From a virus: a DNA stretch of 26,836 bases. Location: IMG/VR virus record IMGVR_UViG_3300032053_000432, positions 1 to 26,836 of that record; one strand, 5' to 3'. Below the pieces are notes generated by a model that saw only the letters and a list, made by a program, of their open reading frames with translations, did not search any database and was not told the DNA's origin. The position numbers and the translations under genes were made by a program. Shown here one piece after another: positions 14,501 to 25,230 of this stretch. Positions within the stretch are counted from its first letter, which is position 1. The number at the start of each line of letters is the position of its first letter.

Positions 14501-16932
14501 TGGCAGACCAACTTGGGTTGAACGCCAGGCTGACCTTCGACGGCACCCAGGCTATCACTGGGATGGCGAAGACCAACACGGCGTTTACCGCAATGCAGGC
14601 TCAGATGGGGAAGGTGCGGGCTGGTTTCGGGCAGGTGAAAGCGGGGCTAGGCGGGTTGAGGATTGGCGGGATCATCGCGGGCGTTGGCATCGGGGCGGCT
14701 ATTAGAGGGTACGCCAAGTTCGATTCCACGATGGCGGGCGTCCGGGCACAACTTGGGATAGAGGCTAGCAAGGACTTCCCACGACTAGAGACGGCTGCGC
14801 GATCCATGGCCGCCGAGACGGGGAAGGCGGGTGGGACAGTAGCCGAGGGGATGAAGGCGCTAGCGGAGAAGGGGCTTGACGCCAACGAGATCCTGCAAGC
14901 CATCAAGCCGACCCTAAACGGCATGACCGCAAGTGGTACGGACGCGAACACCTCCGCTGTCATGCTTGTGGATACCTACCGAAAGTTCGGACTGGGGGCG
15001 GACCAGGCCGGGAAGTCCATGGACACCATCGTCCAAGCGGCCCGGCTTGGGGGCAAGGGTGGGGCTGTCCCTGAATTTGCATCGGCTCTGCAATCAATAG
15101 GAGGAACCGCTCAACTCCTGCACCTGGACATGAAGGACGCGGCTGCGGGCTTAGCACTGTTCACTAAGGGCGGGCTGGACTCTGGGTCTGCTGCCATGAA
15201 CCTCAACATGGCGCTCCTCAAGATGTCCAGGGCGAGCAAGGACGGGTACCTCTCCATCGCCGGTCTGGGCAAGGTAGCGATCCCGACCAAGAACGGGGCG
15301 ATGGACCTCCAGGGGACAATGACCAACATCGCCGTCGCCTTGAACTATGTGAAGGACCCGATGGAGCGGGTCAACCTCGCCATGTCGCTGTTCGGGATGC
15401 GAGGCAGGGAATCGGCGGCAGCCTTGGAGAAGCTGACTAAGGACCCCACGGCCCTGCCCAAGATGTTCGCCGACATCCGCAACAAGTCGGATGGTGCTAC
15501 CGCAGCGATGGCGAAGATGAAGACGGACACGTTGGAGGGGCGGTTCAAGAAGTTGCAGAACGCCCTGGCCAACGTGTCCATGGAGATTGGTTCTGCCTTC
15601 CTCCCGTTCGTGGAACGTGGAGTCAAAGCCATCGTGCCGATGGCCCAGCAATTCGCCACGGCGTTCAGGTTCTTCACCACAACGCCAGGTGCCGTGGAGA
15701 AGATGGGTACCACCATTGCTGGGGTCAGCCCTACGATCACGGCGATGTCCCAGGGGCTCATTGCGGGCTTTGCTGGAGTAAAGGAGGCGGCTAACTGGGT
15801 GATCGGCGGTGTCCGCACCATCGGTGGGTTGTTCGGCGGGGGCGGGCCTGGTTCATCAGGCATCAAGACGACCATGGAGTGGGCCGTCAAGCTGGCTGCC
15901 GTTGCGGGTGCCTACAAGCTCCTTGGGCCGGTGATCAAGTCCGCTATGAACATCGGCATCGGCGCAGGCAAGATGCTGGTTGGCTCCCTGTCTGCCCTTG
16001 GCACCGCGTCTACCGGGCTACTCGGTCTCATTGGCAAGCGATTCCCGGCTGTGGCCAAGATGCTCCCACGAGGAGCGGGGGCTCTTGGGAAGGTGCTGGG
16101 TGCGGCGGAGAAGATCACGGCACAGCCTGTCCGCATCGTGAACTGGGACGAGGCGGGTATGGCGGGGACGGGTGGGACCTCGCCTGGCGCGCTACCAGCT
16201 CCTGGGGCCACCCCCGGCAGTCCGCAGGGCTGGAGGGCGCGGGCATCCGGTAAGCTCGGCTCGCTGGGTGGTGGGGTTGCCATGGCTGTGGGCGGAGGCA
16301 TCGCTCTTAACATGCTCCAGGGCGAGATGACCGGGCCGATCAAGACGGTGGGCAACACCATCCTGGGCATCTCGGCGATGTTTGGGCCGGCTGGCATGGC
16401 CGTCGGTGGCATTGCAGCGGCCACGATGGCGTTCGGCACCAAGATAGACGAGTGGACGGGGGCCAGCACCTTCGCTGCCAATTCCATGTTCAACTTCGCC
16501 CAGTCCATCAGTGCCGAGGCCAGGGCAGCGGCCATGCGGGCGTACACAGGCAACGTGGCGTTCGAGGAAGCCATGCGGACAGCCAAACAGATGGTGGGCA
16601 TTGCTGGGCGCGGCGGGACCGTCGGGCTTGAGGGCGGCGTACGAAGGGGCGTCACTTCGGAGTTGATACAGGAGAGGATCGCCAAGTCAGCGGCCCTGGC
16701 AGCCAAGTCATCAGGCGCAACCGTTGAGGAGCAGAAGGCCATGGTCCAAGCCGTCATGCGTGAGATGGGCCCACAATTGGCTGCGGCGATCAAGAACAAC
16801 ATCAAGGTCGAGGCGACCCTGCTCCTGGACAGCCGCCCGGTGGCCAAGGGCGTAGCCGGGGCTGAGCAGGAGAAGAAGGAGCGGCGCGGTGAGAGCCAAG
16901 CTCCAGGTTCCCGCAGAAGGGCAGCAAGCTGA
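14500..16932 (+). CDS. Tail tape measure protein
   Basis: 810 residues from ATG 14500, sharing a base with the chaperone stop; an in-frame GTG one codon earlier is possible. Residues 55-300 resemble the PhageMin_Tail core: a GYAKFDSTMAGVRAQLG stretch, ETAARSMAAETGKAGGTVAEGMKALA, and DKDAAAGLALFTKGG-type helix (MKDAAAGLALFTKGGL). The middle and C-terminal parts carry several long hydrophobic, Gly/Ala-rich segments (for example 54-70 and several after 460), suited to membrane insertion after ejection. By the usual rule of about 1.5 angstrom per residue the tail would be near 120 nm. No muralytic domain is visible. The end overlaps the LysM gene (TGATG). Confidence 0.9.
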   Translation: MADQLGLNARLTFDGTQAITGMAKTNTAFTAMQAQMGKVRAGFGQVKAGLGGLRIGGIIAGVGIGAAIRGYAKFDSTMAGVRAQLGIEASKDFPRLETAARSMAAETGKAGGTVAEGMKALAEKGLDANEILQAIKPTLNGMTASGTDANTSAVMLVDTYRKFGLGADQAGKSMDTIVQAARLGGKGGAVPEFASALQSIGGTAQLLHLDMKDAAAGLALFTKGGLDSGSAAMNLNMALLKMSRASKDGYLSIAGLGKVAIPTKNGAMDLQGTMTNIAVALNYVKDPMERVNLAMSLFGMRGRESAAALEKLTKDPTALPKMFADIRNKSDGATAAMAKMKTDTLEGRFKKLQNALANVSMEIGSAFLPFVERGVKAIVPMAQQFATAFRFFTTTPGAVEKMGTTIAGVSPTITAMSQGLIAGFAGVKEAANWVIGGVRTIGGLFGGGGPGSSGIKTTMEWAVKLAAVAGAYKLLGPVIKSAMNIGIGAGKMLVGSLSALGTASTGLLGLIGKRFPAVAKMLPRGAGALGKVLGAAEKITAQPVRIVNWDEAGMAGTGGTSPGALPAPGATPGSPQGWRARASGKLGSLGGGVAMAVGGGIALNMLQGEMTGPIKTVGNTILGISAMFGPAGMAVGGIAAATMAFGTKIDEWTGASTFAANSMFNFAQSISAEARAAAMRAYTGNVAFEEAMRTAKQMVGIAGRGGTVGLEGGVRRGVTSELIQERIAKSAALAAKSSGATVEEQKAMVQAVMREMGPQLAAAIKNNIKVEATLLLDSRPVAKGVAGAEQEKKERRGESQAPGSRRRAAS

Positions 16933-17681
16933 TGTCCGACACAAAGATCAAGGTCGATTGGGAGCTGAAGAACCTGGACACGGGCGAGGTGCTGCGCCCG
17001 CCATACCCCGTGAGTGAAGACGGGGTGAAGTACCCTGTTGGAGGGACCTACACAGACCAGCCCCGTTTTGGGATGGACCCGGTCTCGAGCTGGATCGGGG
17101 GCAAGTCAAGGCCATACCAGTTCTCGACCGTACTGTTCGCGGAGACCACGGCTGACGACATCCGTGGCAAGTTCAACGCCATCAAGCGGCTGGCTGAACC
17201 TGACGAGGCGCTAGGGCGCCCGCCCATCTGTGTCTTCAGCTACGCGGGCTTCGATGCGATGGTGCTGGTGGAGAACGTGGATGTGGAGATCAAGCCACCA
17301 CGTGAGGACGGCTCGCCTCGTCTCATCACACTGTCCTTCACCCTCAAGCGGTACAAGCCGTTCTCCCAAGTCCAGATCGACCCAACGAAGCCGAGCAAGG
17401 AGAGTTATTACCTGGTCGTTGCTTCGCCCGAGGCTTGTTACGAGCAGATCGCTAAGCGGTACTACGGCTCGGCACTCGCGGGGGATCGCATCAGGAAGCG
17501 GCATCCAGCCATGCCGATGCAGCCAACGGTAGGGTCCAAGGTTGAGCTGCCGTCCCGCTCGATCATCCTCCGAGAGGTGGTGCAGCCGTCTTACCACGCC
17601 TTCTGCCCTACGGACGTGGATGCCACCAAAGCATTCCAGGACCTGCTTAACCGTAGAGCAGGGCACAAGGTGGTCCTCTAG
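16932..17681 (+). CDS. Baseplate-tube adaptor with LysM domain
   Basis: 249 residues from ATG 16932, overlapping the tape measure stop by one base. The N-terminal part (1-145) has the contractile injection system tube-protein pattern: FGMDPVSSWIGGKSRPYQFSTVLF, a helix, and PPICVFSYAGFDAMVLVENVDVEIK. Residues about 159-208 look like LysM: EACYEQIAKRYYGSALAGDRIRKRHP, then GSKVELPS. In this family the LysM module is a structural clamp between tube and hub or binds peptidoglycan. A LysM protein right after the tape measure is typical of myovirus baseplates. It is followed by a hairpin-rich gap. Confidence 0.8.
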   Translation: MSDTKIKVDWELKNLDTGEVLRPPYPVSEDGVKYPVGGTYTDQPRFGMDPVSSWIGGKSRPYQFSTVLFAETTADDIRGKFNAIKRLAEPDEALGRPPICVFSYAGFDAMVLVENVDVEIKPPREDGSPRLITLSFTLKRYKPFSQVQIDPTKPSKESYYLVVASPEACYEQIAKRYYGSALAGDRIRKRHPAMPMQPTVGSKVELPSRSIILREVVQPSYHAFCPTDVDATKAFQDLLNRRAGHKVVL

Positions 17682-17706
17682 ATGGCGGGTACGATGCCTG
17701 AGCGCC

Positions 17707-17719
17707 CGCCCAGTGGGCG
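17707..17719 (+). other. Small hairpin after LysM gene
   Basis: CGCCC, loop AGT, GGGCG form a 5-bp GC-only stem just ahead of a stronger hairpin at 17721-17739. It is part of the structured 125-base gap between the LysM and hub genes. Confidence 0.4.
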
Positions 17720-17720
17720 T

Positions 17721-17744
17721 TGCATGGGGTCCCCATGCAGTTTT
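17721..17744 (+). terminator. Likely rho-independent terminator
   Basis: TGCATGGGG, a central T, and CCCCATGCA form a near-perfect palindrome (in practice about 7 bp with a GGTCC loop), followed by G and TTTT. This is the best intrinsic terminator in the window and would end or weaken the transcript from the neck, sheath and tape measure genes. Confidence 0.65.
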
Positions 17745-17774
17745 GACGCCTCCCCACCTGGGGCGCTCTACGGT
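17743..17774 (+). promoter_or_regulatory. Candidate promoter for hub and baseplate genes
   Basis: TTGACG (17743-17748) starts inside the terminator's T-run; TACGGT (17769-17774) lies 20 bases later, longer than the usual 17, so the match is weak. The -10-like box is 33 bases before the hub ATG, nearly the same distance as TATGGT before the mini-ORF at 1321. Two further GC stems (CCCC/GGGG at about 17752-17764 and GTCC/GGAC near 17773-17785) overlap it. Confidence 0.3.
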
Positions 17775-17806
17775 CCTCTGGGGACGTTACAGGAGGCATC
17801 CCAAAA

Positions 17807-19297
17807 ATGCCTATGATTCCGGCATCCCAGTTTGAGCCTGGGGATGAGCTAGGGCCGTCCTTTGACATCTTCATTGAAGGGAAGGACGCCAGCTCCTCCA
17901 GCCCGGCGTTTGAGGCCATCCGCCCTCTCATTGCAGGCGTGACCTACGAAGAGGATGAGGAGATGACCGCCCTATTCGAGCTTCAGGTCATCAACCAGCC
18001 TGACATCCGGATGGGTGAGGGCTCGAAGGTTGACTGGCACGCTGTTCTGGACTGCAAGGCGTTTCAGGAGGGCAACGGCATCGACCTTTTCATGGGCTAC
18101 GCTGGGGCCAAGACGTACATGGGCAGGGTGGAGATCGTGAAGTGGTTGCCCAAGTTCGGAGCACAAGGACCAACAGAGTTCTTGATCAAGGGCTTCGATG
18201 GGCGTCACAGGATGATGCAAGGCAACCAGGTCAAGGCCAAGGCGCCAAAAGAAGACAAAGCAAGCGGTGGGGCGAAGGGGAAGCAAGCCTCGTTGGCTGG
18301 AAAGGCGCCGAAAGCATCGAAGGGGTCTGCCAACAAGCAACGCCATGTCTACCGCAGCATGACCGATGACCAGGTGGTTAAGAAGGTCGCGGCAAAGTAT
18401 GGGTTCGCGGTGGACTGCGACACCCCGGAGAAGGGGTTGGCTGCTAAGTCTGGGGGAAAGAAGAAAGGCGTGGTCATAAAGGAGGGCGCGGTGCAGAAGG
18501 AGACGCCAGCAAAGTCCAAGCGCCGTACTGCCGCCACCCCTACCCGTGTCCAGGTTGCTGATCAGACCGACTGGCTCTTCCTGCAACGCCTTGCCACGAT
18601 CAACCGCTTCGACCTCTGGGTGGACTATGACCTGGAGGCAAAGCGGTGGGTAGTCCACTTCAAGAAACGCCGGGACATCGGCGATCCGTTGATGACCTTC
18701 ACCTACAATGGAGAGGACGGTAGCCTCCTTGAAGCGGAACCTGACTTCTCGGTCAAGGAGCAGAGTACCAGCGTTGAGGTCCTCTACTTCGACCGCAAGA
18801 CAAGGACCATCGAGCTGACCTCCCTGGAAGACCAGACGAAGGAAGAGGACGTGAGCTTTGGCACTGCCATGCCGGGGAGCTTCACAGCCAAGAAGACGAC
18901 AGGGGTTGGTGCAAGGGTCCGGTTCACGGCCTTCGGTCAGAGCCTGGAGGCCATCTCCAACAAGCCCTTCCGCAGCAGGAAGGACGCCGAGGCGTTCATC
19001 GCGGACTGGCTCAAGGAGAAGGAGCGCGACCTGGTCGTCCTCAAGGGGAAGGTGGTGGGCATGGAGTCGCTGCGCCCACGGCAGGTGCATGAATTCCTCG
19101 GCATGAACACGCGGCTTGACGGCGTGTACCGCCTCACGCAGGTCAAGCATGTTATGCAGCCGGGTAGCCCTTACGTTGTGGAGTTCATCGCTCACAAGGT
19201 ACTCTCTGAGGACATCAGCCGCCGCAAGGCCACGACCAAGGCCAAGGTGAAGGCGAAGGGCATCGTGGTTGAAGGCGGGAAGGTATCCAGTAAATGA
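17807..19297 (+). CDS. Baseplate hub protein (gp27/gpD-like)
   Basis: 496 residues from ATG 17807, ten bases after AGGAGG (17791-17796). The N-terminal TALFELQVINQPDIRMGEGSKVDW stretch and GRVEIVKWLPKFGAQGPTEFLIKGFDGRHRMMQ form the first hub sheet; after the insert, TDWLFLQRLATINRFDLWVDYD and a WVVHFKKR strand begin the second, as in late-control gpD and T4 gp27. Residues about 143-235 are Lys/Ala/Gly-rich and low in complexity, an apparent insertion or flexible linker. LDGVYRLTQVKHVMQPGSPYVVEF near 440-465 is a usual hub ending. It forms the trimer that joins tube and spike. It couples to the spike gene (ATGA). Confidence 0.82.
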   Translation: MPMIPASQFEPGDELGPSFDIFIEGKDASSSSPAFEAIRPLIAGVTYEEDEEMTALFELQVINQPDIRMGEGSKVDWHAVLDCKAFQEGNGIDLFMGYAGAKTYMGRVEIVKWLPKFGAQGPTEFLIKGFDGRHRMMQGNQVKAKAPKEDKASGGAKGKQASLAGKAPKASKGSANKQRHVYRSMTDDQVVKKVAAKYGFAVDCDTPEKGLAAKSGGKKKGVVIKEGAVQKETPAKSKRRTAATPTRVQVADQTDWLFLQRLATINRFDLWVDYDLEAKRWVVHFKKRRDIGDPLMTFTYNGEDGSLLEAEPDFSVKEQSTSVEVLYFDRKTRTIELTSLEDQTKEEDVSFGTAMPGSFTAKKTTGVGARVRFTAFGQSLEAISNKPFRSRKDAEAFIADWLKEKERDLVVLKGKVVGMESLRPRQVHEFLGMNTRLDGVYRLTQVKHVMQPGSPYVVEFIAHKVLSEDISRRKATTKAKVKAKGIVVEGGKVSSK

Positions 19298-19947
19298 ACC
19301 GAGAACAGACCCTGGCCGTGGTCACCAACAACAAGGACCCCGCGAAGGGCGGGGCGATCAAGGTGGCCTTAGCCTCGATGGGAAGTGAGGAGTACCCTGA
19401 GTGGGTCGAGCCCATCCACCCAGCTGGTGTCTTCTTCCACCCCGAGCCTGGTGACACGGTTCACATGGATATCCCAGAGGGCGCGGACATAACGGAGTTC
19501 TCAGAGGAGGTCCGCTACCACGGCAAGGTCACGTCCGAGACCGAAGCGTACCCGGACGAGTTCCAGACCAACTACCCTGACCGCAGGGGCTTCCAGACCA
19601 AGAAGGGGCACACCCTCATCCTGGATGACAAGACCGGCGACTGGCTGATCAAGACAGCCGAGACCGGGCACGAGATCAAGCTGGAGGGTGAAGGGACCGT
19701 CACGATCAAGAACGGCAAGACGGGAGACACGGTTGTGATGGGGTCTGGTGGGGTTTGTGTTACGTCGGCGACCACGAAGCTGGGAGGGGCTGCGGCTGTT
19801 GACGCCCTGGTCAAGGGGACCACGTTCAAGGCGTCGTTTGCGGCTATGGTAGCTGCTTCCAACCCAGCGGAGACCATGGCGCTGGTCAACGCCATCCTCA
19901 CTGCCCTCAAGGCAACCGCCCTTTCAACCAAGGTCACGACGGAGTGA
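19294..19947 (+). CDS. Baseplate central spike (gpV/gp5-like)
   Basis: 217 residues from ATG 19294, overlapping the hub stop by four bases, with GGAAGG upstream. Residues about 18-80 are an OB-fold typical of gpV: GGAIKVALASM, WVEPIHPAGVFFHPEPGDTVHMDIP. After a linker comes GHTLILDDKTGDW (106-117), a hallmark of spike proteins, and then alternating short strands (HEIKLEGEGTVTIKNG, TVVMGSGGV) that build a trimeric beta-helix needle. KLGGAAAVDALVKGTTF (162-178) followed by a helix closes the protein, as in related spikes. No lysozyme domain and no visible HxH iron tip. It punctures the outer surface on contraction. Confidence 0.88.
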   Translation: MNREQTLAVVTNNKDPAKGGAIKVALASMGSEEYPEWVEPIHPAGVFFHPEPGDTVHMDIPEGADITEFSEEVRYHGKVTSETEAYPDEFQTNYPDRRGFQTKKGHTLILDDKTGDWLIKTAETGHEIKLEGEGTVTIKNGKTGDTVVMGSGGVCVTSATTKLGGAAAVDALVKGTTFKASFAAMVAASNPAETMALVNAILTALKATALSTKVTTE

Positions 19948-19950
19948 ACG

Positions 19951-20322
19951 ATGGCCAGAGGTATCCAGGTTCCTCTCGCGGTCAACAACGGTCGGCTCCG
20001 CAAGCTGACCGGGGATGACTACATCGACCAACTCATTCGTGTGGCACTCAAGGGCATGGACAGCGACAACCCATTCCAGACGGTCGGACTGGGCGAGTGG
20101 ATGATCTTCGGTATCAACGACGGCATGGACACAGGCGAGATCAAGCAACGGGTTGTTGCCATCTTTGCCTCCCTGAAGGCCGACCAGTTAGCCCAGTTAA
20201 AGGACCCGGATGACGACCTCGTCTTCACCACACGAGGCGAGGAGCTGTGGCTGGACCTCACATACGTCAACATGGAGACCCAGGAGCGTATGGAGTTGTC
20301 CGTTCCCATCCCAGGAGAATGA
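19951..20322 (+). CDS. Baseplate wedge protein, gp25-like (tentative)
   Basis: 123 residues from ATG 19951, with GGAGTGA upstream. Position between spike and J protein, and size, fit the gp25/W-type wedge. Sequence support is partial: PLAVNNGRLRKLTGDDYIDQLIRVALKG, then a helix with GEIKQRVVAIFASLKADQLAQLKDP, and a C-terminal strand pair LWLDLTYVNMETQERMELSVPI. The usual EWR core of gp25 is not clear (GEWMIFGINDG is the nearest stretch). It would bind the hub and begin the sheath at the baseplate. Confidence 0.6.
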   Translation: MARGIQVPLAVNNGRLRKLTGDDYIDQLIRVALKGMDSDNPFQTVGLGEWMIFGINDGMDTGEIKQRVVAIFASLKADQLAQLKDPDDDLVFTTRGEELWLDLTYVNMETQERMELSVPIPGE

Positions 20323-20325
20323 CCT

Positions 20326-22764
20326 ATGACGTCGGTGATCAAGGTTCCATCGTGCGAATTCAGCGCCTTCTACTACCCGGAAATCCTCAAGGAGCTGCTC
20401 TACTACTTCCGGCGCAACCGGGACGCCATGGGGCTCACGGACGAGAACGAATACGAGGTCCACGTTCAGATCCTCCGCGCCTTCGCCCTGGTGGGGCATC
20501 TCAACAACTGCCGCACCGACCTCATCGCGCAGGAAACGCTGGTGGACACCTTGGTGCTACTGGAGAGCCTCAAGCGCCTAATGAAACTGATTGGCGTCCG
20601 GCTCAACAGCGCCTCGCCAGCGAAGGCGAATCTGCTACTCAAACTGTCAGAGGTGACGACAGCCGACGTCACTGGCTTTATCCCAGAGCTATCGGAGTTC
20701 GCAACCGAGTCCGTCCCGCCAATCCCTTACGAGGTCTTGGAGGCAGGTGGTGTTGACCTCACCCGTACTGACCGACCCGCTCATGTGTTTGGTCTGGAGA
20801 CGGTGAAGACGGGTATTGGATCTGTCAGTACGACCGGTCCGGACCAGTTTGCACGCACAAGCGGAGACACCTTCACCTCGGCCGCGGTCTCTCAACACCT
20901 CTTCATCCTGCAAGGTGTAAGTGGCAACGGGGGAGAGTTCCGTGTCACCGAGTATATTGATGCCGACCATGTTCGGGTTGTGCGGGTGCCTGGCTCAGGG
21001 AGCCCGGGGTTTCAGACCGAGGCGAACCTGACCTGGGTGCTCAAGGCGTTCACCGCTGACTTCGCCGTCGAGAACTATACTCCTGGGTCTACCTACGTTC
21101 CTTGGGCGACCCCGATCGCTGGGGACGCCCTCCTCGTCGGCCATACCCAATGCTTCCCGGGGCAGGTCGATGTGGATGTGACAGCAGGGTCGGTCGGGAT
21201 CACGGGGTGCTGGGAATACTACGATGGAATCCTCTCTGCCCTGCCACCAACATTGGTGACCGACAACCATGATGGGACCATGACCTTCAACGTCAACTCC
21301 CTGCTGGGTACGCCCGACAGGCATGGAGCCGACGTGGTTGTGGAGTACATTCCGACGGGCCAGAAGGAGCGATTGGTCTCCACGTTCTCCACCGTCAACC
21401 GTGTCATAACGGTAGGGCTCCTCGGTCAGGTTACGCCGTCGGAGGACGTGGATGATTACGCGGTGCGGGCTGACTGGGTGCCGTTCGAGAACCAGGACGA
21501 CGGCTCGATCAACTTCACGGTGGATGGGTCGGTCTCGTTCAATTTGCCCCAAGATCAACAGAGGAGTTGGAACGAATACGAAGCAAACACCTTCGTGGGA
21601 TGGTGGACACGTTACCGTGTTGTTGCCGTCTCCACTCCCACCTCCCCTACCATCGAGGAGGTCTCCATCGACCAGGGCGACCAGTTCATCATGGTCACGG
21701 CAACCCAGGGCGAGACCATTGGACCCCAGGTTGTCGGGAGCAGTGTTGGTACCCCAAGTCAGTCCTTCGTCTTGCCCGAGACGCCGTTCCTGGATGATAG
21801 CGACGAGGTGGAAATAGACGAGGGCAGTGGGAACTGGGTGACGTGGGTCAGGGTCGAGAACTTCCTCAACAGCACCGAGACCAGCCGCCACTACATGATA
21901 GAGACGGACGCGAGTGACAAGGCGACCATCATGTTCGGGGATGGGATGACGGGGAAGATCCCACCGACTGGGACAAGCAACGTCCGGGTGGCTTACCGCG
22001 TAGGTGGGGACCTAGACGGGAACGTGGGGGCGGAGGAGATCACGACCAACGCCGACGGTGTCAATGGCATCTCGGAGGTGACGAATCCACGAGCGGCTTA
22101 CGGCTGGAGGATGAAGGACGGCGGGTCGGAGCAGGACATTGAACGAGTGAAACGGGACGCTCCAGCTGGCCTCCGCACGAGGGACACGGCTGCCACTGGC
22201 CCGGACTGTGAGCGGCTGGCAGTCAAGAAGTTCGTGGATGCGGATGGCGTCAAGCCTGTGGCTAGGGCGAATGCGGTAGAGGAGGGGCTAGGACCAAAGA
22301 CAGTCAAGCTCATGGTCGTTGGCAACGGGGGCATCACGCTAACCCAAGATCAGCGGGAGCAGCTGGAGGAATACTTCAACGGCAACCGCTACGCTTCCCC
22401 GCCGACCGCTGGGGTGTTGGTGGTCAACCATCGCGTCGGCGTCTTCAACTTCGAACCAAGGGTCATCACGATCCAAGCGACGGTGGCTTGGGCTGGAGGC
22501 AACGCGGAGGCTATCCGCAACGCCCTACTGGTCCTACTGACGCCTCTGGCGATAGAGGAGGACGACGGCGTGACTTGGGTCTGGGACTACGGCGGGTGGG
22601 TAAGCCAGTCGAGGATCCTATCCGAGATCCACGCTGTGGACCCTGGTGTCACGGACGTGTCATCATGGCTGATCAACGGGGTACACGCCAGCCTGAAGCT
22701 GGGGGCGCATGAGTTGCCGGTGTCCTCGGCGGCAAGCATCACGATCAACATCCAAGAGGCGTAG
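20326..22764 (+). CDS. Baseplate J-like wedge protein
   Basis: 812 residues from ATG 20326, with AGGAGAA upstream. The diagnostic block is GNWVTWVRVENFLNSTETSRHYMIE, then IMFGDGMTGKIPPTG (FGDG at 537-540) and YRVGGDLDGNVGAEEI (Asn566 in GNV), the pattern of baseplate J / T4 gp6-type proteins. A helical N-terminus (YYPEILKELLYYFRRNRDAM) precedes about 250 residues of extra beta structure (150-400), so the protein is longer than small J proteins. The C-terminal third (590-810) has the usual AVKKFVDADGVKPVARANAVEEG and GPKTVKLMVVGNGG strands. It makes the baseplate ring that triggers sheath contraction and holds the fibres. Confidence 0.85.
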   Translation: MTSVIKVPSCEFSAFYYPEILKELLYYFRRNRDAMGLTDENEYEVHVQILRAFALVGHLNNCRTDLIAQETLVDTLVLLESLKRLMKLIGVRLNSASPAKANLLLKLSEVTTADVTGFIPELSEFATESVPPIPYEVLEAGGVDLTRTDRPAHVFGLETVKTGIGSVSTTGPDQFARTSGDTFTSAAVSQHLFILQGVSGNGGEFRVTEYIDADHVRVVRVPGSGSPGFQTEANLTWVLKAFTADFAVENYTPGSTYVPWATPIAGDALLVGHTQCFPGQVDVDVTAGSVGITGCWEYYDGILSALPPTLVTDNHDGTMTFNVNSLLGTPDRHGADVVVEYIPTGQKERLVSTFSTVNRVITVGLLGQVTPSEDVDDYAVRADWVPFENQDDGSINFTVDGSVSFNLPQDQQRSWNEYEANTFVGWWTRYRVVAVSTPTSPTIEEVSIDQGDQFIMVTATQGETIGPQVVGSSVGTPSQSFVLPETPFLDDSDEVEIDEGSGNWVTWVRVENFLNSTETSRHYMIETDASDKATIMFGDGMTGKIPPTGTSNVRVAYRVGGDLDGNVGAEEITTNADGVNGISEVTNPRAAYGWRMKDGGSEQDIERVKRDAPAGLRTRDTAATGPDCERLAVKKFVDADGVKPVARANAVEEGLGPKTVKLMVVGNGGITLTQDQREQLEEYFNGNRYASPPTAGVLVVNHRVGVFNFEPRVITIQATVAWAGGNAEAIRNALLVLLTPLAIEEDDGVTWVWDYGGWVSQSRILSEIHAVDPGVTDVSSWLINGVHASLKLGAHELPVSSAASITINIQEA

Positions 22765-25212
<2,448 letters not shown>

Positions 25213-25230
25213 GTTTGTTGGTAACTGCAA

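Noticed and set aside
17972-19195. 407-codon open frame on the minus strand
   Set aside because: Antisense shadow of the hub gene without recognisable motifs.
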